Shown: one piece after another, positions 48,210-56,516 of the stretch
How positions within the stretch are numbered: position 1 is the stretch's first letter
Layout of the letters: each line of letters starts with the position of its first letter
Assembly (NCBI GenBank): GCA_015075515.1
Contig: JABTUE010000004.1
Location: forward strand, 124,001-188,000
Origin: Planctomycetota bacterium
GTDB lineage: Bacteria; Planctomycetota; UBA8742; UBA2392
Length of the DNA: 64,000 bases
Direction of reading: 5' to 3'
Made by a program: the position numbers and the translations under genes
Notes under the pieces: generated by a model
The model's input: the letters and a program-made list of their open reading frames with translations, nothing else
Database searches by the model: none
Told to the model about the DNA's origin: nothing

Positions 48210-51137
48210 CTACCCACCGGCGGCGAATTTCTGCCTTGCCCCGCGCAGGAAGTCCGCAAACTCCCGGGTGCTGAGCCTGGCAATGTTGGTCGGTGGGGTA
48301 AGCCGGGCGATCTCCTTGCCTTTGGTGTCGGTCACGATGTACAGGGGAACCGCCACGCCGTCGCCGGCGTACCGGATCAGATTCTGCGCGGGCAGGGCAT
48401 TGTTCGGGTCGTCGGTGTACTGGGCCACCAGCACAAACTCCTTTTCGAGCTGCGAGTACACTTCGTCGGCGGGAAAGATGTCTCGTTCCACGAGACGGCA
48501 GTTCTTTCAGTTGAAACCCGTAAAATCAATGAACACGGGTTTGTTCACTTTGGCGGCTATGTCGAGCCCGTCCTGCAACACCTTGTTCCAGGGCAGATGC
48601 TCCACGTCATTGCTTTTACCACCGCCGCCCAGCGACAGCTTGATGCCGCTTTCCCTGGGGGGCGGGGGCAGGATGCCCTCCAGTGTCGCGCCCAGACGGG
48701 CCCCGAACAGACCGGGCACCAGGTAAAGACCGAACGCCAGAAACGCGACGGCAAACAGGCTGCGGAGCACGCCGATCTGCTCCACCTTTTCGTGATCGTG
48801 CGGCATGCGGAACACAGAAAACAGGTACAGCGCCGAGGCCACGCACACCGAAATCCACACCGCCAGCACGACATACCGGTTCACGATTTCGGCGGCCTTG
48901 GCGCTCATGAATGCCTGTTCGGCGGCCGACAGATACATGATTGCCAGGCCGATTTCGATGAAGCCGAACACAACCTTCATGGCGTTCATCCAGCCGCCGG
49001 ACTTGGGCATGCGTTTCAGCGCCGACGGGAACAATCCCATGATGAAAATCGGCAGTGCCATGCCCGAGGCGTAGGCCAGCATGGCCAAAGTCGGCGTCCA
49101 GACGGCGCCGGTTGCGGCCTGGGCCAGAAACACGCCGGCGATGGGGCCGGTGCAGGAAAAGGTGATCAGGCTGAACGCGCTGCCGCTGAAGATAGCCTTT
49201 GCGTAACCACGCCCCTCCTGCTGGGCGGACATCTGTTTGCGGCTGAACCATGCTGTAAGGAACGTGGGGACGCGCAGTTCAAACAGCCCCAGAAAACTCA
49301 GCGCGAAAGTCAGAAACAGCAAGGCCAGAAACGTGTTCACGTACCCGTTGGTGGCCAGATTCTGGGCGCCGGTGGCCCCAAGCACTGCGGACGTGATCAG
49401 CCCGAACAGGGTGAAGCTGACCAGGATGCACGCGCAATAAATGAAGGCCGTGAAGAACGGTGACTTGCCCTTGCTGGCCTGGCCCACAAAAAAGCCGACT
49501 GTCAGGGGCAGCACCGGCAGTACGCAGGGCGTCAACAGCGTGACCATGCCGGCGCCGAACGCCACCAGCAGAAACCACAACAGCCCGTCCTTTTCGGGCG
49601 TGACCGTCGCGCTGGTGGTGCCTTCACCGGAGTCAACCTGCACTACGGCCGTTGTGGCGCCGTCATCGGCTACGGTCAGCGCCGCCACCCAGCCGAACTT
49701 GCGCCCGGGGTGCTTGGGGTCGGCCTTGTTGAAGTCCGTACAACCGGCGTCGTCGCAGTACTGGCCCGATACGTTGCCGTACACGCGATAGGTGCCCGGC
49801 TTCAGTTCCTGCGGCACAACAAACTTCTGAACCACAGTGAACTCGTGGGCCATGACCCACTCTTCGCCAAAACCGTCATCCTTCTTTTTGGCCGGGGCCG
49901 GAAAGACCATCTCGCCGACAGGTTTGAGACCGCCCGGTTCCACAAGCTCAATCGCCAGCGGAATGTTCACGTCCAGGGCTTTGGTCTGCGGGTGGTAGAC
50001 GTGAAAGTACTCGCCCGAGTCGTTCTTGTTCATGCGAAACCGGAACTCGAGCGTAACCTCGGCCCCCGGCTTCAGCTTTTCAGCCGAAAATGCCGCCGAA
50101 AACTGAAACCCGCGGGTAATGCGCTCTGTGGGCGGGGGAAGAACCTTGTCAGGCCAGCTTGCCGCATTGTCTGCGGTTGTGGGCGCGGGCGTGCTTTCTC
50201 CGGAAAATGCTTCGGGACTGCTGCTGTCGGGCAGCGCGTCGCCGTCCTTGTCGTCCTTGGCCGCACCCAGTGTCGCCGTGGCCGCGAATTTGCCGTCGCG
50301 GTCGTGGCACATGTCGGGGTCGCAGATCTGGGCTTCAAAACTGCCTGCTACCTTCACTTCGCCCTTGGCGTCGGCGGGTACCGAAAACACATACTTGACG
50401 GTGAACTTGCCGCTGAGCTTCCAGTCTTCCTTGTCCGCCCATTCCTCTTTGACCTTTTTGGGTTCAGGCCAGGTCTCGCTCTCCAGTTTCAGGCCGTTCA
50501 GTTCCGTCCACTTCACGGCAATCGGCTTGCTCAGGCCGGGGCTGTCCTTGTGGTAGGCCGAAAACCCCTTGCTGACCTCAAACGTCAGGGCCACTGTGGC
50601 CTTGCCGCCGGGTTTGACTTCGCCTTCGAAGGCGGCCGTTGCGGTGATGGTGGGACCTTTGGGTGCTTCGGTCGTGCCGGCAACCTCGACGCTGGTCTCG
50701 AACTTGCCGTCGCCGATGTTGCAGCCGTTCTCGTCACAGAACTGGACTTCGTATTCGCCCTTGATCGCCAGCTTGCCCCTGGCGGTGGCCGGCACGGCAA
50801 ACACCCAGGCGATTTCGACGTTGCCCGAGAGTTCCCATTCTTCGCCGTAGTCGTACTTGTGTTTCTTGGGTTCGGGCCAGATCTGCTTCACTTCCTTGAG
50901 CCCCGAAAGCTCCTTGAACTCCACCTTGATCGGCTGGCTGACGCCAGGGTTATCCTTGTGGTAGGCGTGGTAGCCCTCAGGCACCGCAAAACGCAGCTTT
51001 AGCGTCCATTCCTTGCCGGGTTCGGCCTTGCCGGTGTCCAGAACGGTGACGGGTACCCTGGATTCCTGGGCGGTGACGGGTGCGGCTGCGGCCAAGGCCA
51101 GCAGCGCCAGAAGAAACAGCCTGTGGGCAGTATTCAT
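48210..51137 (-). CDS. dsbD: DsbD-type thiol:disulfide transporter, predicted selenoprotein (TGA at codon 877 read as Sec)
   Basis: A ~975-aa protein. Signal peptide (MNTAHRLFLLALLALAAA), then three copies of the DsbD N-terminal beta-sandwich (around residues 25-150, 165-305 and 350-500), each with a C-x4-C pair (CDENGC, CDPDMC, CDDAGC). An eight-helix membrane domain follows with both redox cysteines (LLTPCVLPVLPLTVGFF; FSCTGPIAG), then a thioredoxin-like C-terminus. There the frame reads PVFIDFTGFN-TGA-KNCRLVERDIF. The family has a cysteine where the TGA stands, so it reads as UxxC. The frame continues intact for 98 codons after the TGA, including cis-Pro (VAVPLYIV), to a TAG. A hairpin right after the TGA fits a bacterial SECIS. 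Ordinary annotation would split this into 48507-51137 and 48210-48491. Confidence 0.8.
48480..48496 (-). promoter_or_regulatory. Candidate bacterial SECIS hairpin after the in-frame TGA of dsbD
   Basis: Counting from the TGA (48507-48509, minus strand), bases +11 to +17 (GTCTCGT) pair perfectly with +21 to +27 (ACGAGAC) around the loop GGA at +18 to +20. Bacterial SECIS elements lie in this interval, with a small apical loop that has a G in its first two positions. Confidence 0.7.
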
Positions 51138-51281
51138 GTGTGCAAAGTTCCAGATCGCACCGCTGGACATCTTAGCAATTAATCCGGCCATGGCCGGGTT
51201 TGCATCCTTTGTGGGCGCAGTTATCGTCCAGAATCAACATACGGGCGGCATGGGTTATTCTGGCGCTTTTTGGGGGCCTGC

Positions 51282-52523
51282 TTGCGCTACCTGCTGGTCC
51301 TGATTGACGGTCTGGCCGACACGCCCCTGGCGGCGCTGGGCGGCAAAACGCCGCTGGAGTCGGCCAACTCGCCGGCGTTGGACAAACTGGCCAGTGCCGG
51401 GCGCCTTGGGACCATCCGCACCATCCCGCGCGACAACCCGCCGGAGACCCTGGCGGCGCTGTTCACCATACTTGGTTATCCGCCGGGGCCGTACCTTACA
51501 GGCCGTGGCTACTACGAGGCCCTGGCTACGGGGCTGATGCTGGGCGAAGGCGAGTGGTGCTTTCGTCTCCAGTTTGTGACCGTGGCCGACCGCAAGGTTG
51601 TGGACCCCCGCGCCGGCGGCCTGAGCGAAGCCGAGGGCCGTGAGCTGATGCGCGCGCTGGAACAGCACTTCAAGCAGTCGCGTGTCCGGTTTGTTCAGGG
51701 CCACGGCCACAACCACCTGCTGGTGGTCGAGGGCGCGGACTTTACCGGCCTGACCAGTGTCAGCCCGTTCAACGTGGTGGACCTGCCGGTGCAGGCGCAC
51801 CGGCCCGAGGGCCCTAACGCCGAACTGCTGAACAAGCTGATGGACGAGGCCCCCAACGCGCTGGCCCGCCACGAGGTCAACCGCGTGCGTCTGGATCTGA
51901 AGCAGAACCCGGCCAACGGTATCTGGATCTGGGGCGGCGGCACCACGGTGGAAGTGCCGGGGTTCCAAAAGACGTTCGGCCTGGATGCCGCGCTGGTCAG
52001 TTATTCCAGCCTGCTGCGCGGCGTGGGGGTGGCCACGGGCATCCGTGTGATCTCGCCGGGTGAGTCCCCGCTGGTGCCCGATCCCAGCGGCCGCATGCCC
52101 AAGGTGGGGGGTGACGACCGCAAGGCCGTCATGACCGAAGAAATCGGCCGGATCCGCGACTCGACACTGGGGGCGCTGGAAAAACACCAGTTTGTGATCG
52201 CCCACTTCAGCTACCCCGATGACTTCAGCCACCAGGGCGACGCCGAAGGCAAGGTGCGGGCAATCGAGTTGATAGACAGGCACTTCTTCAAGCCGCTGGC
52301 CAAGACGCTGGCATCGGCGGAAGTGCGCCTGACCGTGGTGCCGACGCTGATGTCGCGTGTGGAAACACGCCAGCACGACGACCGGCCGGTGCCTTTTCTT
52401 ATGCATGGGCCGGGGGTGGAAAGTCGCGCCCAATTGACCCTGACCGAGTCCAACGCCGAGCAATCGGGCATCAAGATTGATGACGGCACGAGGTTGATTG
52501 ATTACATCATGAACGGGCTGTAA
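51282..52523 (+). CDS. ApgM-like alkaline-phosphatase-superfamily protein, active site altered
   Basis: ~413 aa, clearly related to archaeal-type cofactor-independent phosphoglycerate mutase: VLIDGLADTPLAALGGKTPLESANSPALDKL, TGRGYYEAL, HFSYPDDFSH, and QHDDRPVPFLMHGPG. Two key parts differ. The nucleophile segment (GSDTAHL-type in the family) is PPETLAAL without Ser. The late GDHSTP metal motif reads TLMSRVE. It may have lost or changed activity. The start is uncertain: TTG at 51282 has GGGGG 5 bases upstream and begins the first strand; TTG at 51270 is possible. Divergent from dsbD, 15 bases before hpt. Confidence 0.75.
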   Translation: MRYLLVLIDGLADTPLAALGGKTPLESANSPALDKLASAGRLGTIRTIPRDNPPETLAALFTILGYPPGPYLTGRGYYEALATGLMLGEGEWCFRLQFVTVADRKVVDPRAGGLSEAEGRELMRALEQHFKQSRVRFVQGHGHNHLLVVEGADFTGLTSVSPFNVVDLPVQAHRPEGPNAELLNKLMDEAPNALARHEVNRVRLDLKQNPANGIWIWGGGTTVEVPGFQKTFGLDAALVSYSSLLRGVGVATGIRVISPGESPLVPDPSGRMPKVGGDDRKAVMTEEIGRIRDSTLGALEKHQFVIAHFSYPDDFSHQGDAEGKVRAIELIDRHFFKPLAKTLASAEVRLTVVPTLMSRVETRQHDDRPVPFLMHGPGVESRAQLTLTESNAEQSGIKIDDGTRLIDYIMNGL

Positions 52524-52538
52524 CGCGCCGACAACGCC

Positions 52539-53051
52539 ATGAGCGAATACCGTGTTGTGTTTACCCCCGGCCAGATCCAGCAGCGCGTGCGCGAGCTGGC
52601 AGCGCGCATTTCGGCCGACTATGCCGGCAAACGGCTGCTGTGTCTGGTGGTGCTGCGCGGCGGGTTTTTCTTCGGCGCCGACCTGATCCGGCACATTGAG
52701 GGCGTGGAAGTCGAACTCGATTTCGTGCGCCTTCAAAGCTACGCCGGCAAAAGCAGCCGTGGCGACGTCCGCGGCCGCCAGCAACTGCCACGCGTCGCGG
52801 GCTACGACGTACTGGTGATCGAAGACCTGGTGGACACCGGCCTGACACTGGCCAACCTGCATGAGGCGCTGAAGGCCCAGGGGCCGCGTTCGCTGCGCTA
52901 TGCGATTGTGGTGGACAAGAAAGCCCGGCGCAAAATCCCGTTCGAGTGCGAATACGTGGCCTTTGACGTGGCCGACGACACGTTTCTGGTCGGCTACGGA
53001 ATGGACGACAACAACAAAGGCCGCAACCTGCCGTACATCGGCGCGGTGTAA
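52539..53051 (+). CDS. hpt: Hypoxanthine-guanine phosphoribosyltransferase
   Basis: 170-aa purine-salvage enzyme. The PRPP-binding loop VLVIEDLVDTGLTL, the substrate-side VVLRGGFFFGADLIRHI, LDFVRLQSYAGKSSRG and C-terminal FLVGYGMDDNNKGRNLPYIGAV are typical of Hpt. Normal length. 15 bases downstream of the ApgM-like gene, probably the same transcript. Confidence 0.94.
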   Translation: MSEYRVVFTPGQIQQRVRELAARISADYAGKRLLCLVVLRGGFFFGADLIRHIEGVEVELDFVRLQSYAGKSSRGDVRGRQQLPRVAGYDVLVIEDLVDTGLTLANLHEALKAQGPRSLRYAIVVDKKARRKIPFECEYVAFDVADDTFLVGYGMDDNNKGRNLPYIGAV

Positions 53052-53275
53052 GTCCGCTGCTTCGTCCTGATCACTCCTGAACAGCAACCAGGTTCCGCGC
53101 CGGTGCGCGGGTGGCGGTGTCCTGCACCATCAACGTGCCAGATTTCCGGCACCACTGCCAGAACATTTGCACGTAAGTCCTGAAAAAATAATAGTTTATA
53201 TGGAACCGCAACGGTTGATCCGGCATCCATAGGGTGTCGGGCCGAAGAACACAAAACCCAAACAGGGAGACAGTC
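53052..53275. other. Intergenic region upstream of the repeat protein
   Basis: This 224-base stretch holds no supported gene. An AT-rich island at ~53180-53203 (AAAAAATAATAGTTTATAT), standing out against the GC-rich background, is the likely promoter area of the following gene, but no clean -35/-10 pair can be fixed. Confidence 0.4.
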
Positions 53276-53899
53276 ATGAACAAGTTGTTTGCCAGCATCG
53301 CCGGAATCGCGCTGATGGGCGCCGTGGGCGCGGGCAGCCTTCAGGCCCAGGGTGTCCACATCAAGATCGAAAAGCCCGGCAAGAGCATTGAGATCAAGCA
53401 CGGCCAGCCCGCCCCGGCGCCCCAGCCGCCCGCGGGCCACTTCATCACGGTGAAGAAGAAGGTGTGGGTTGAGGGCCGCTACGAAACCGTGTGCGAAACT
53501 GTGTGGATCCCGCCCACCTGCCGCATTGTCGAAGAGCGCGTGTGGGTTCCGGCAAGCTGCGCCATTGTGGAAGAAAAGGTCTACGTGCCGGCCCAGCATG
53601 TGACGGTGCGCGAGCGGCGTGTGGATTGCTGCGGCCATGTCTACTACGTCAACGTGTGCCAGGTGATACCGGCGCACTACAAGACGGTGCAGAAACACGT
53701 GGACATCCCCGGCCACTACAAGACCGTGCAGCGCGAAGTGCACGTGCCCGGCCGCTACGAAAAGGTGGAAAAGCAGGTCTGGGTTCCGGGCCGCTACGAA
53801 ATCGTGGAAGAGCGCGTGTTCGTCAAGAACGACGACTGCCACAGTCACGGCAAGGCGGTGCGGGTTGAAGTCGCCGCCACCGGTCGCAGCACCCGCTGA
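53276..53899 (+). CDS. Secreted protein of ~13-residue VWVPGRYExVxE repeats
   Basis: 207 aa. Signal peptide (MNKLFASIAGIALMGAVGAG). From about residue 58 nine to ten tandem units of ~13 residues follow: KVWVEGRYETVCE, TVWIPPTCRIVEE, RVWVPASCAIVEE, KVYVPAQHVTVRE and later HVDIPGHYKTVQK, EVHVPGRYEKVEK, QVWVPGRYEIVEE. The strict alternation V-x-V-P-G-x-Y suggests a repetitive beta structure. Several cysteines (CETV, TCR, SCA, DCCG, VCQ) could be disulfide linked. GGGAGA before the ATG. Likely cell surface or periplasm; function unknown. Confidence 0.8.
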   Translation: MNKLFASIAGIALMGAVGAGSLQAQGVHIKIEKPGKSIEIKHGQPAPAPQPPAGHFITVKKKVWVEGRYETVCETVWIPPTCRIVEERVWVPASCAIVEEKVYVPAQHVTVRERRVDCCGHVYYVNVCQVIPAHYKTVQKHVDIPGHYKTVQREVHVPGRYEKVEKQVWVPGRYEIVEERVFVKNDDCHSHGKAVRVEVAATGRSTR

Positions 53900-53937
53900 T
53901 CGGACGCCCCAACCCCGCCCCCGGCGTCCCATCGCAC

Positions 53938-53970
53938 CCGCCCCGCGCACCAGCGCGGGGCGGCTTCCTT
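53938..53970 (+). terminator. Hairpin terminator between the repeat protein and ispG
   Basis: An 11-bp stem (53938-53948 with 53953-53963; CCGCCCCGCGC / GCGCGGGGCGG) with an ACCA loop, followed by CTTCCTT. The T-run is short, so termination may be partial. Confidence 0.65.
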
Positions 53971-54043
53971 GTGGCCCGGTCATGCCGCCGATGGCACGGC
54001 GTGCCGGCCGTGCTATCTTCGGGCGACCGTTCAAGGAGCGCCC

Positions 54044-55165
54044 GTGGCTTTCAAGGTGGAGCGTCGCAAGACCCGTACCTGCACTGTCGGCAGCCGCCCC
54101 GTCGGCGGCGATCATCTGGTCGCCGTGCAGACCATGACCAAGACCAAGACCCACGATGTCGAGGGCACGCTGCGCCAGATTCGCGGCGCGCAGGACAAGG
54201 GCGTGGACATCGTGCGCGTGGCCTGCCCCGACGAAAAATCGGCCGCGGCCCTGCCGGCGATCATTGCCGGTTCGCGCGTGCCGATCATTGCCGACATTCA
54301 TTTCGCGCCGGGGCTGGCGATCAAGGCCCTGGAGGCCGGCGTGCACTGCGTGCGCATCAACCCCGGCAACATCAAGCTGGATCTGGTGCAGAAGATTGTG
54401 GCACTGGCCCGCGACAAGGGCGCGGCCATACGCATTGGTGTCAACAGCGGCAGCATCATGCCGCGCAAGGGCCTTGAGGTAAAAACCGACATGGAGCTTG
54501 AGATGGCGGACCTGATGGTCGAAACCGCCATCAACTGGTGCGAAACTTTCGACAAGTGGGGCTTTCACAACTTCAAGGTCAGCCTGAAGTCGTCGGATGT
54601 TCTTACCACCATCTACACCAACCGCCGCTTTGCCAAAGAAACGGACGTGCCGCTGCATCTGGGCGTCACCGAAGCCGGCATGCTGCAGGCCAGCACGGTG
54701 AAGTCCAGCATCGGCCTGGGCACGCTGCTGGGCGAGGGCATCGGCGACACGATCCGCGTCAGCATCACCGGTGACCCGCTGGACGAAGTGGATGTGGGCT
54801 ATGAAATTCTCAGTGCCCTGCGCCTGCGCCGCAAGAACGTCGAGATCGTGGCCTGCCCCAGCTGCGGCCGCGATGAAGTGGACGGCGGCGTCGAAACGCT
54901 GGCGCGCCAGGTGCAGGAACGGCTGAAAGACTACACCGGCAACATCGTCGTCAGCGTACTGGGCTGCATTGTCAACGGGCCGGGCGAAGCCGCCGAGGCC
55001 GACCTTGGCATCGCCGGCGCCAAAGACGCGGGCTATCTGTTCAAGGGCGAAACGATTCTGCGCCGCGTTCCCAACGAAAAGCTGGTGGACGAGCTGATGC
55101 TCGAACTCCACAAGATGGAGCGCGAACGCGCCGAGGCCGGCAAGCTGGAACCCGCCAAGGCCTGA
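54044..55165 (+). CDS. ispG: 4-hydroxy-3-methylbut-2-enyl diphosphate synthase
   Basis: 373-aa [4Fe-4S] enzyme of the MEP isoprenoid pathway. Seen: VQTMTKTKTHDV, IPIIADIHF-type segment (VPIIADIHFAPGLA), VRINPGNI, VNSGSI, SLKSSDV, HLGVTEAG and the cluster cysteines in ACPSCGRDEVD and LGCIVNGPGEA. GTG start with AAGGAG 5 bases upstream. A possible extended -10 (TGCTATCTT) ends at 54019, giving a ~20-base leader. Confidence 0.95.
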   Translation: MAFKVERRKTRTCTVGSRPVGGDHLVAVQTMTKTKTHDVEGTLRQIRGAQDKGVDIVRVACPDEKSAAALPAIIAGSRVPIIADIHFAPGLAIKALEAGVHCVRINPGNIKLDLVQKIVALARDKGAAIRIGVNSGSIMPRKGLEVKTDMELEMADLMVETAINWCETFDKWGFHNFKVSLKSSDVLTTIYTNRRFAKETDVPLHLGVTEAGMLQASTVKSSIGLGTLLGEGIGDTIRVSITGDPLDEVDVGYEILSALRLRRKNVEIVACPSCGRDEVDGGVETLARQVQERLKDYTGNIVVSVLGCIVNGPGEAAEADLGIAGAKDAGYLFKGETILRRVPNEKLVDELMLELHKMERERAEAGKLEPAKA

Positions 55166-55175
55166 GCCGCCCCCT

Positions 55176-56516
55176 TCACGCGCGGTGCTGCCTGTCCAGC
55201 AGTTCCTTGCGCAGAAGCTGCGTCTGTGAGGCAGCCTGGGAATCGGCGTGCAGGCCGGATCGGCGCACCAGATGTTCGGCGCGTTCCAGTATGCGCCACG
55301 CCGCGCCCTGGCGGTTGCGGGCCGCGGCGGCAAGGCCGCGCTGGATCAGCACCGTAATGCGCAGAATCGGGTCGCCGATCCGGCGAGCCAGTGTGTTGGC
55401 CTCGCGCATGCTGCCGTGGCGAACCTGGCCCAGCTTGTCCTGAACCGCCGCAAGATTGACCAGCGCCGTGACCACGCCGCGCCGGTCGCCGATCTCGCGG
55501 GCCAGTTCCAGGCTGCGTCGCGTGTCGCCCAGCGCCGCGGCGGGGCCTTGCTGGTTGAAGTTCAGGACCGACAGGTTCGACAGGCTGACCTGTTCCACAA
55601 GCCGCAAGCCCAGTTCTCGTGCCAGTTTTCCGGCCTCCAGATATGCCGCCCGCGCCGCCGGCGCGTCAGGCAGCCGGTGCAGCAGAATGCCGTGGTTCAC
55701 CAGCACCGACGCCAGCGCGTAGCGGTTGCCCGATCGGCGGCACTCCTGCACCAGTTCCTCTGTCATGTGCAATGCCGCGGAGTGGCCGCGGCTGTCCATG
55801 TACAGCATCGCGCGGTTGACGCGAAGGACGATGCTGCCGGTGGTGTCCATGGCGCAGGCCTCGTCATACAGTTGTTCGGCCAGCGGCAGTTTGCCCGATC
55901 CGTGGCAGGCGTTGGCCAGCCCGCCCAGCACGCGCGCCAGTTCGGGTGAGGCTCCGCGCGGTCGCAACAGGTTCACCGCCTGTTGCAGCACGGCTTCGGC
56001 GGCCTCGCTGTGGCCCAGCGCGATTTCAATCTGGCCGCGTTCAGCCAGAACCTGCCACCGGTGTTCGGGTGCGGCGTCGCACAGAATGTCCGCCTGTTCC
56101 AGGGCGTCGCGGGCCGGCGCCAGGTTGCCCAGGCGACGCAACAGGCCGGCCGCGCGCAGGTGATATTCCAGCGCGCGGCCGGGCTCGCGCGCGGCCAGTT
56201 GTGCCGCGCGGCCCAGTGCGTCGGCCGCCGGCCCGAAGGCGTAAGTACGTTCAAGATAGTCGGCGCCGCGCACAAGATAGTGCAGCGCCACGGCCGCCAT
56301 CTGCGCCGCGTTGGTTTCACGGCTGGTGGATGCCGCCTCGGCGTGGCCCGCCAGTTCCAGGGCAATCGCGTCGCGCGCGGAATCGGGCGTGACAGCCTCA
56401 AGTGTTTCCAGTGCCACGCGGTGCAGCCGCCCGCGCTGGCTGGGCAGCACAAGCTGATAGGCCGCGTCGCGCAGCACAGCGTGTCGAAACACATAGGCGT
56501 CTTCGGCCGCGATCAT
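55176..56516 (-). CDS. TPR protein resembling the C-terminal half of a STAND/AAA ATPase
   Basis: 446 aa. The first ~45 residues (YVFRHAVLRDAAYQLVLPSQRGRLHRVALETLE) are the winged-helix segment that in LuxR/adenylate-cyclase-type STAND proteins directly follows the ATPase. The rest is TPR-type repeats (DALEQADILCDAAPEHRWQVLAERGQIEIALGHSEAAEAVLQQA). The P-loop NTPase and any N-terminal output domain are missing, yet the gene has a normal ATG in an ATGA overlap with the preceding gene. It may be a remnant or a split sensor. Confidence 0.72.
   Translation of the reverse strand: MIAAEDAYVFRHAVLRDAAYQLVLPSQRGRLHRVALETLEAVTPDSARDAIALELAGHAEAASTSRETNAAQMAAVALHYLVRGADYLERTYAFGPAADALGRAAQLAAREPGRALEYHLRAAGLLRRLGNLAPARDALEQADILCDAAPEHRWQVLAERGQIEIALGHSEAAEAVLQQAVNLLRPRGASPELARVLGGLANACHGSGKLPLAEQLYDEACAMDTTGSIVLRVNRAMLYMDSRGHSAALHMTEELVQECRRSGNRYALASVLVNHGILLHRLPDAPAARAAYLEAGKLARELGLRLVEQVSLSNLSVLNFNQQGPAAALGDTRRSLELAREIGDRRGVVTALVNLAAVQDKLGQVRHGSMREANTLARRIGDPILRITVLIQRGLAAAARNRQGAAWRILERAEHLVRRSGLHADSQAASQTQLLRKELLDRQHRA

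Noticed and set aside
48210..48491. Separate small gene encoding a thioredoxin-like fragment with a GTG start
   Set aside because: It is in frame with dsbD, six codons past the TGA, has no ribosome site of its own, and supplies exactly the missing second half of the thioredoxin fold.
48507..48509. Pseudogene-causing nonsense mutation or genome-wide TGA recoding
   Set aside because: A random nonsense change would rarely hit the redox Cys codon with a fitting hairpin just after it, and the downstream frame is intact. Genome-wide recoding is excluded because many genes here (for example aroA, ftsL, the ferredoxin gene) end in TGA. Sequencing error cannot be excluded without reads.
46434..49463. 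1009-codon open frame on the plus strand
   Set aside because: It is antisense to the GGDEF and dsbD genes; codon bias in high-GC genes leaves long mirror frames. The translation is His/Gln/Ala-rich with no domain.
52994..55333. 779-codon open frame on the minus strand
   Set aside because: Mirror frame of the repeat protein and ispG, both of which are well supported.
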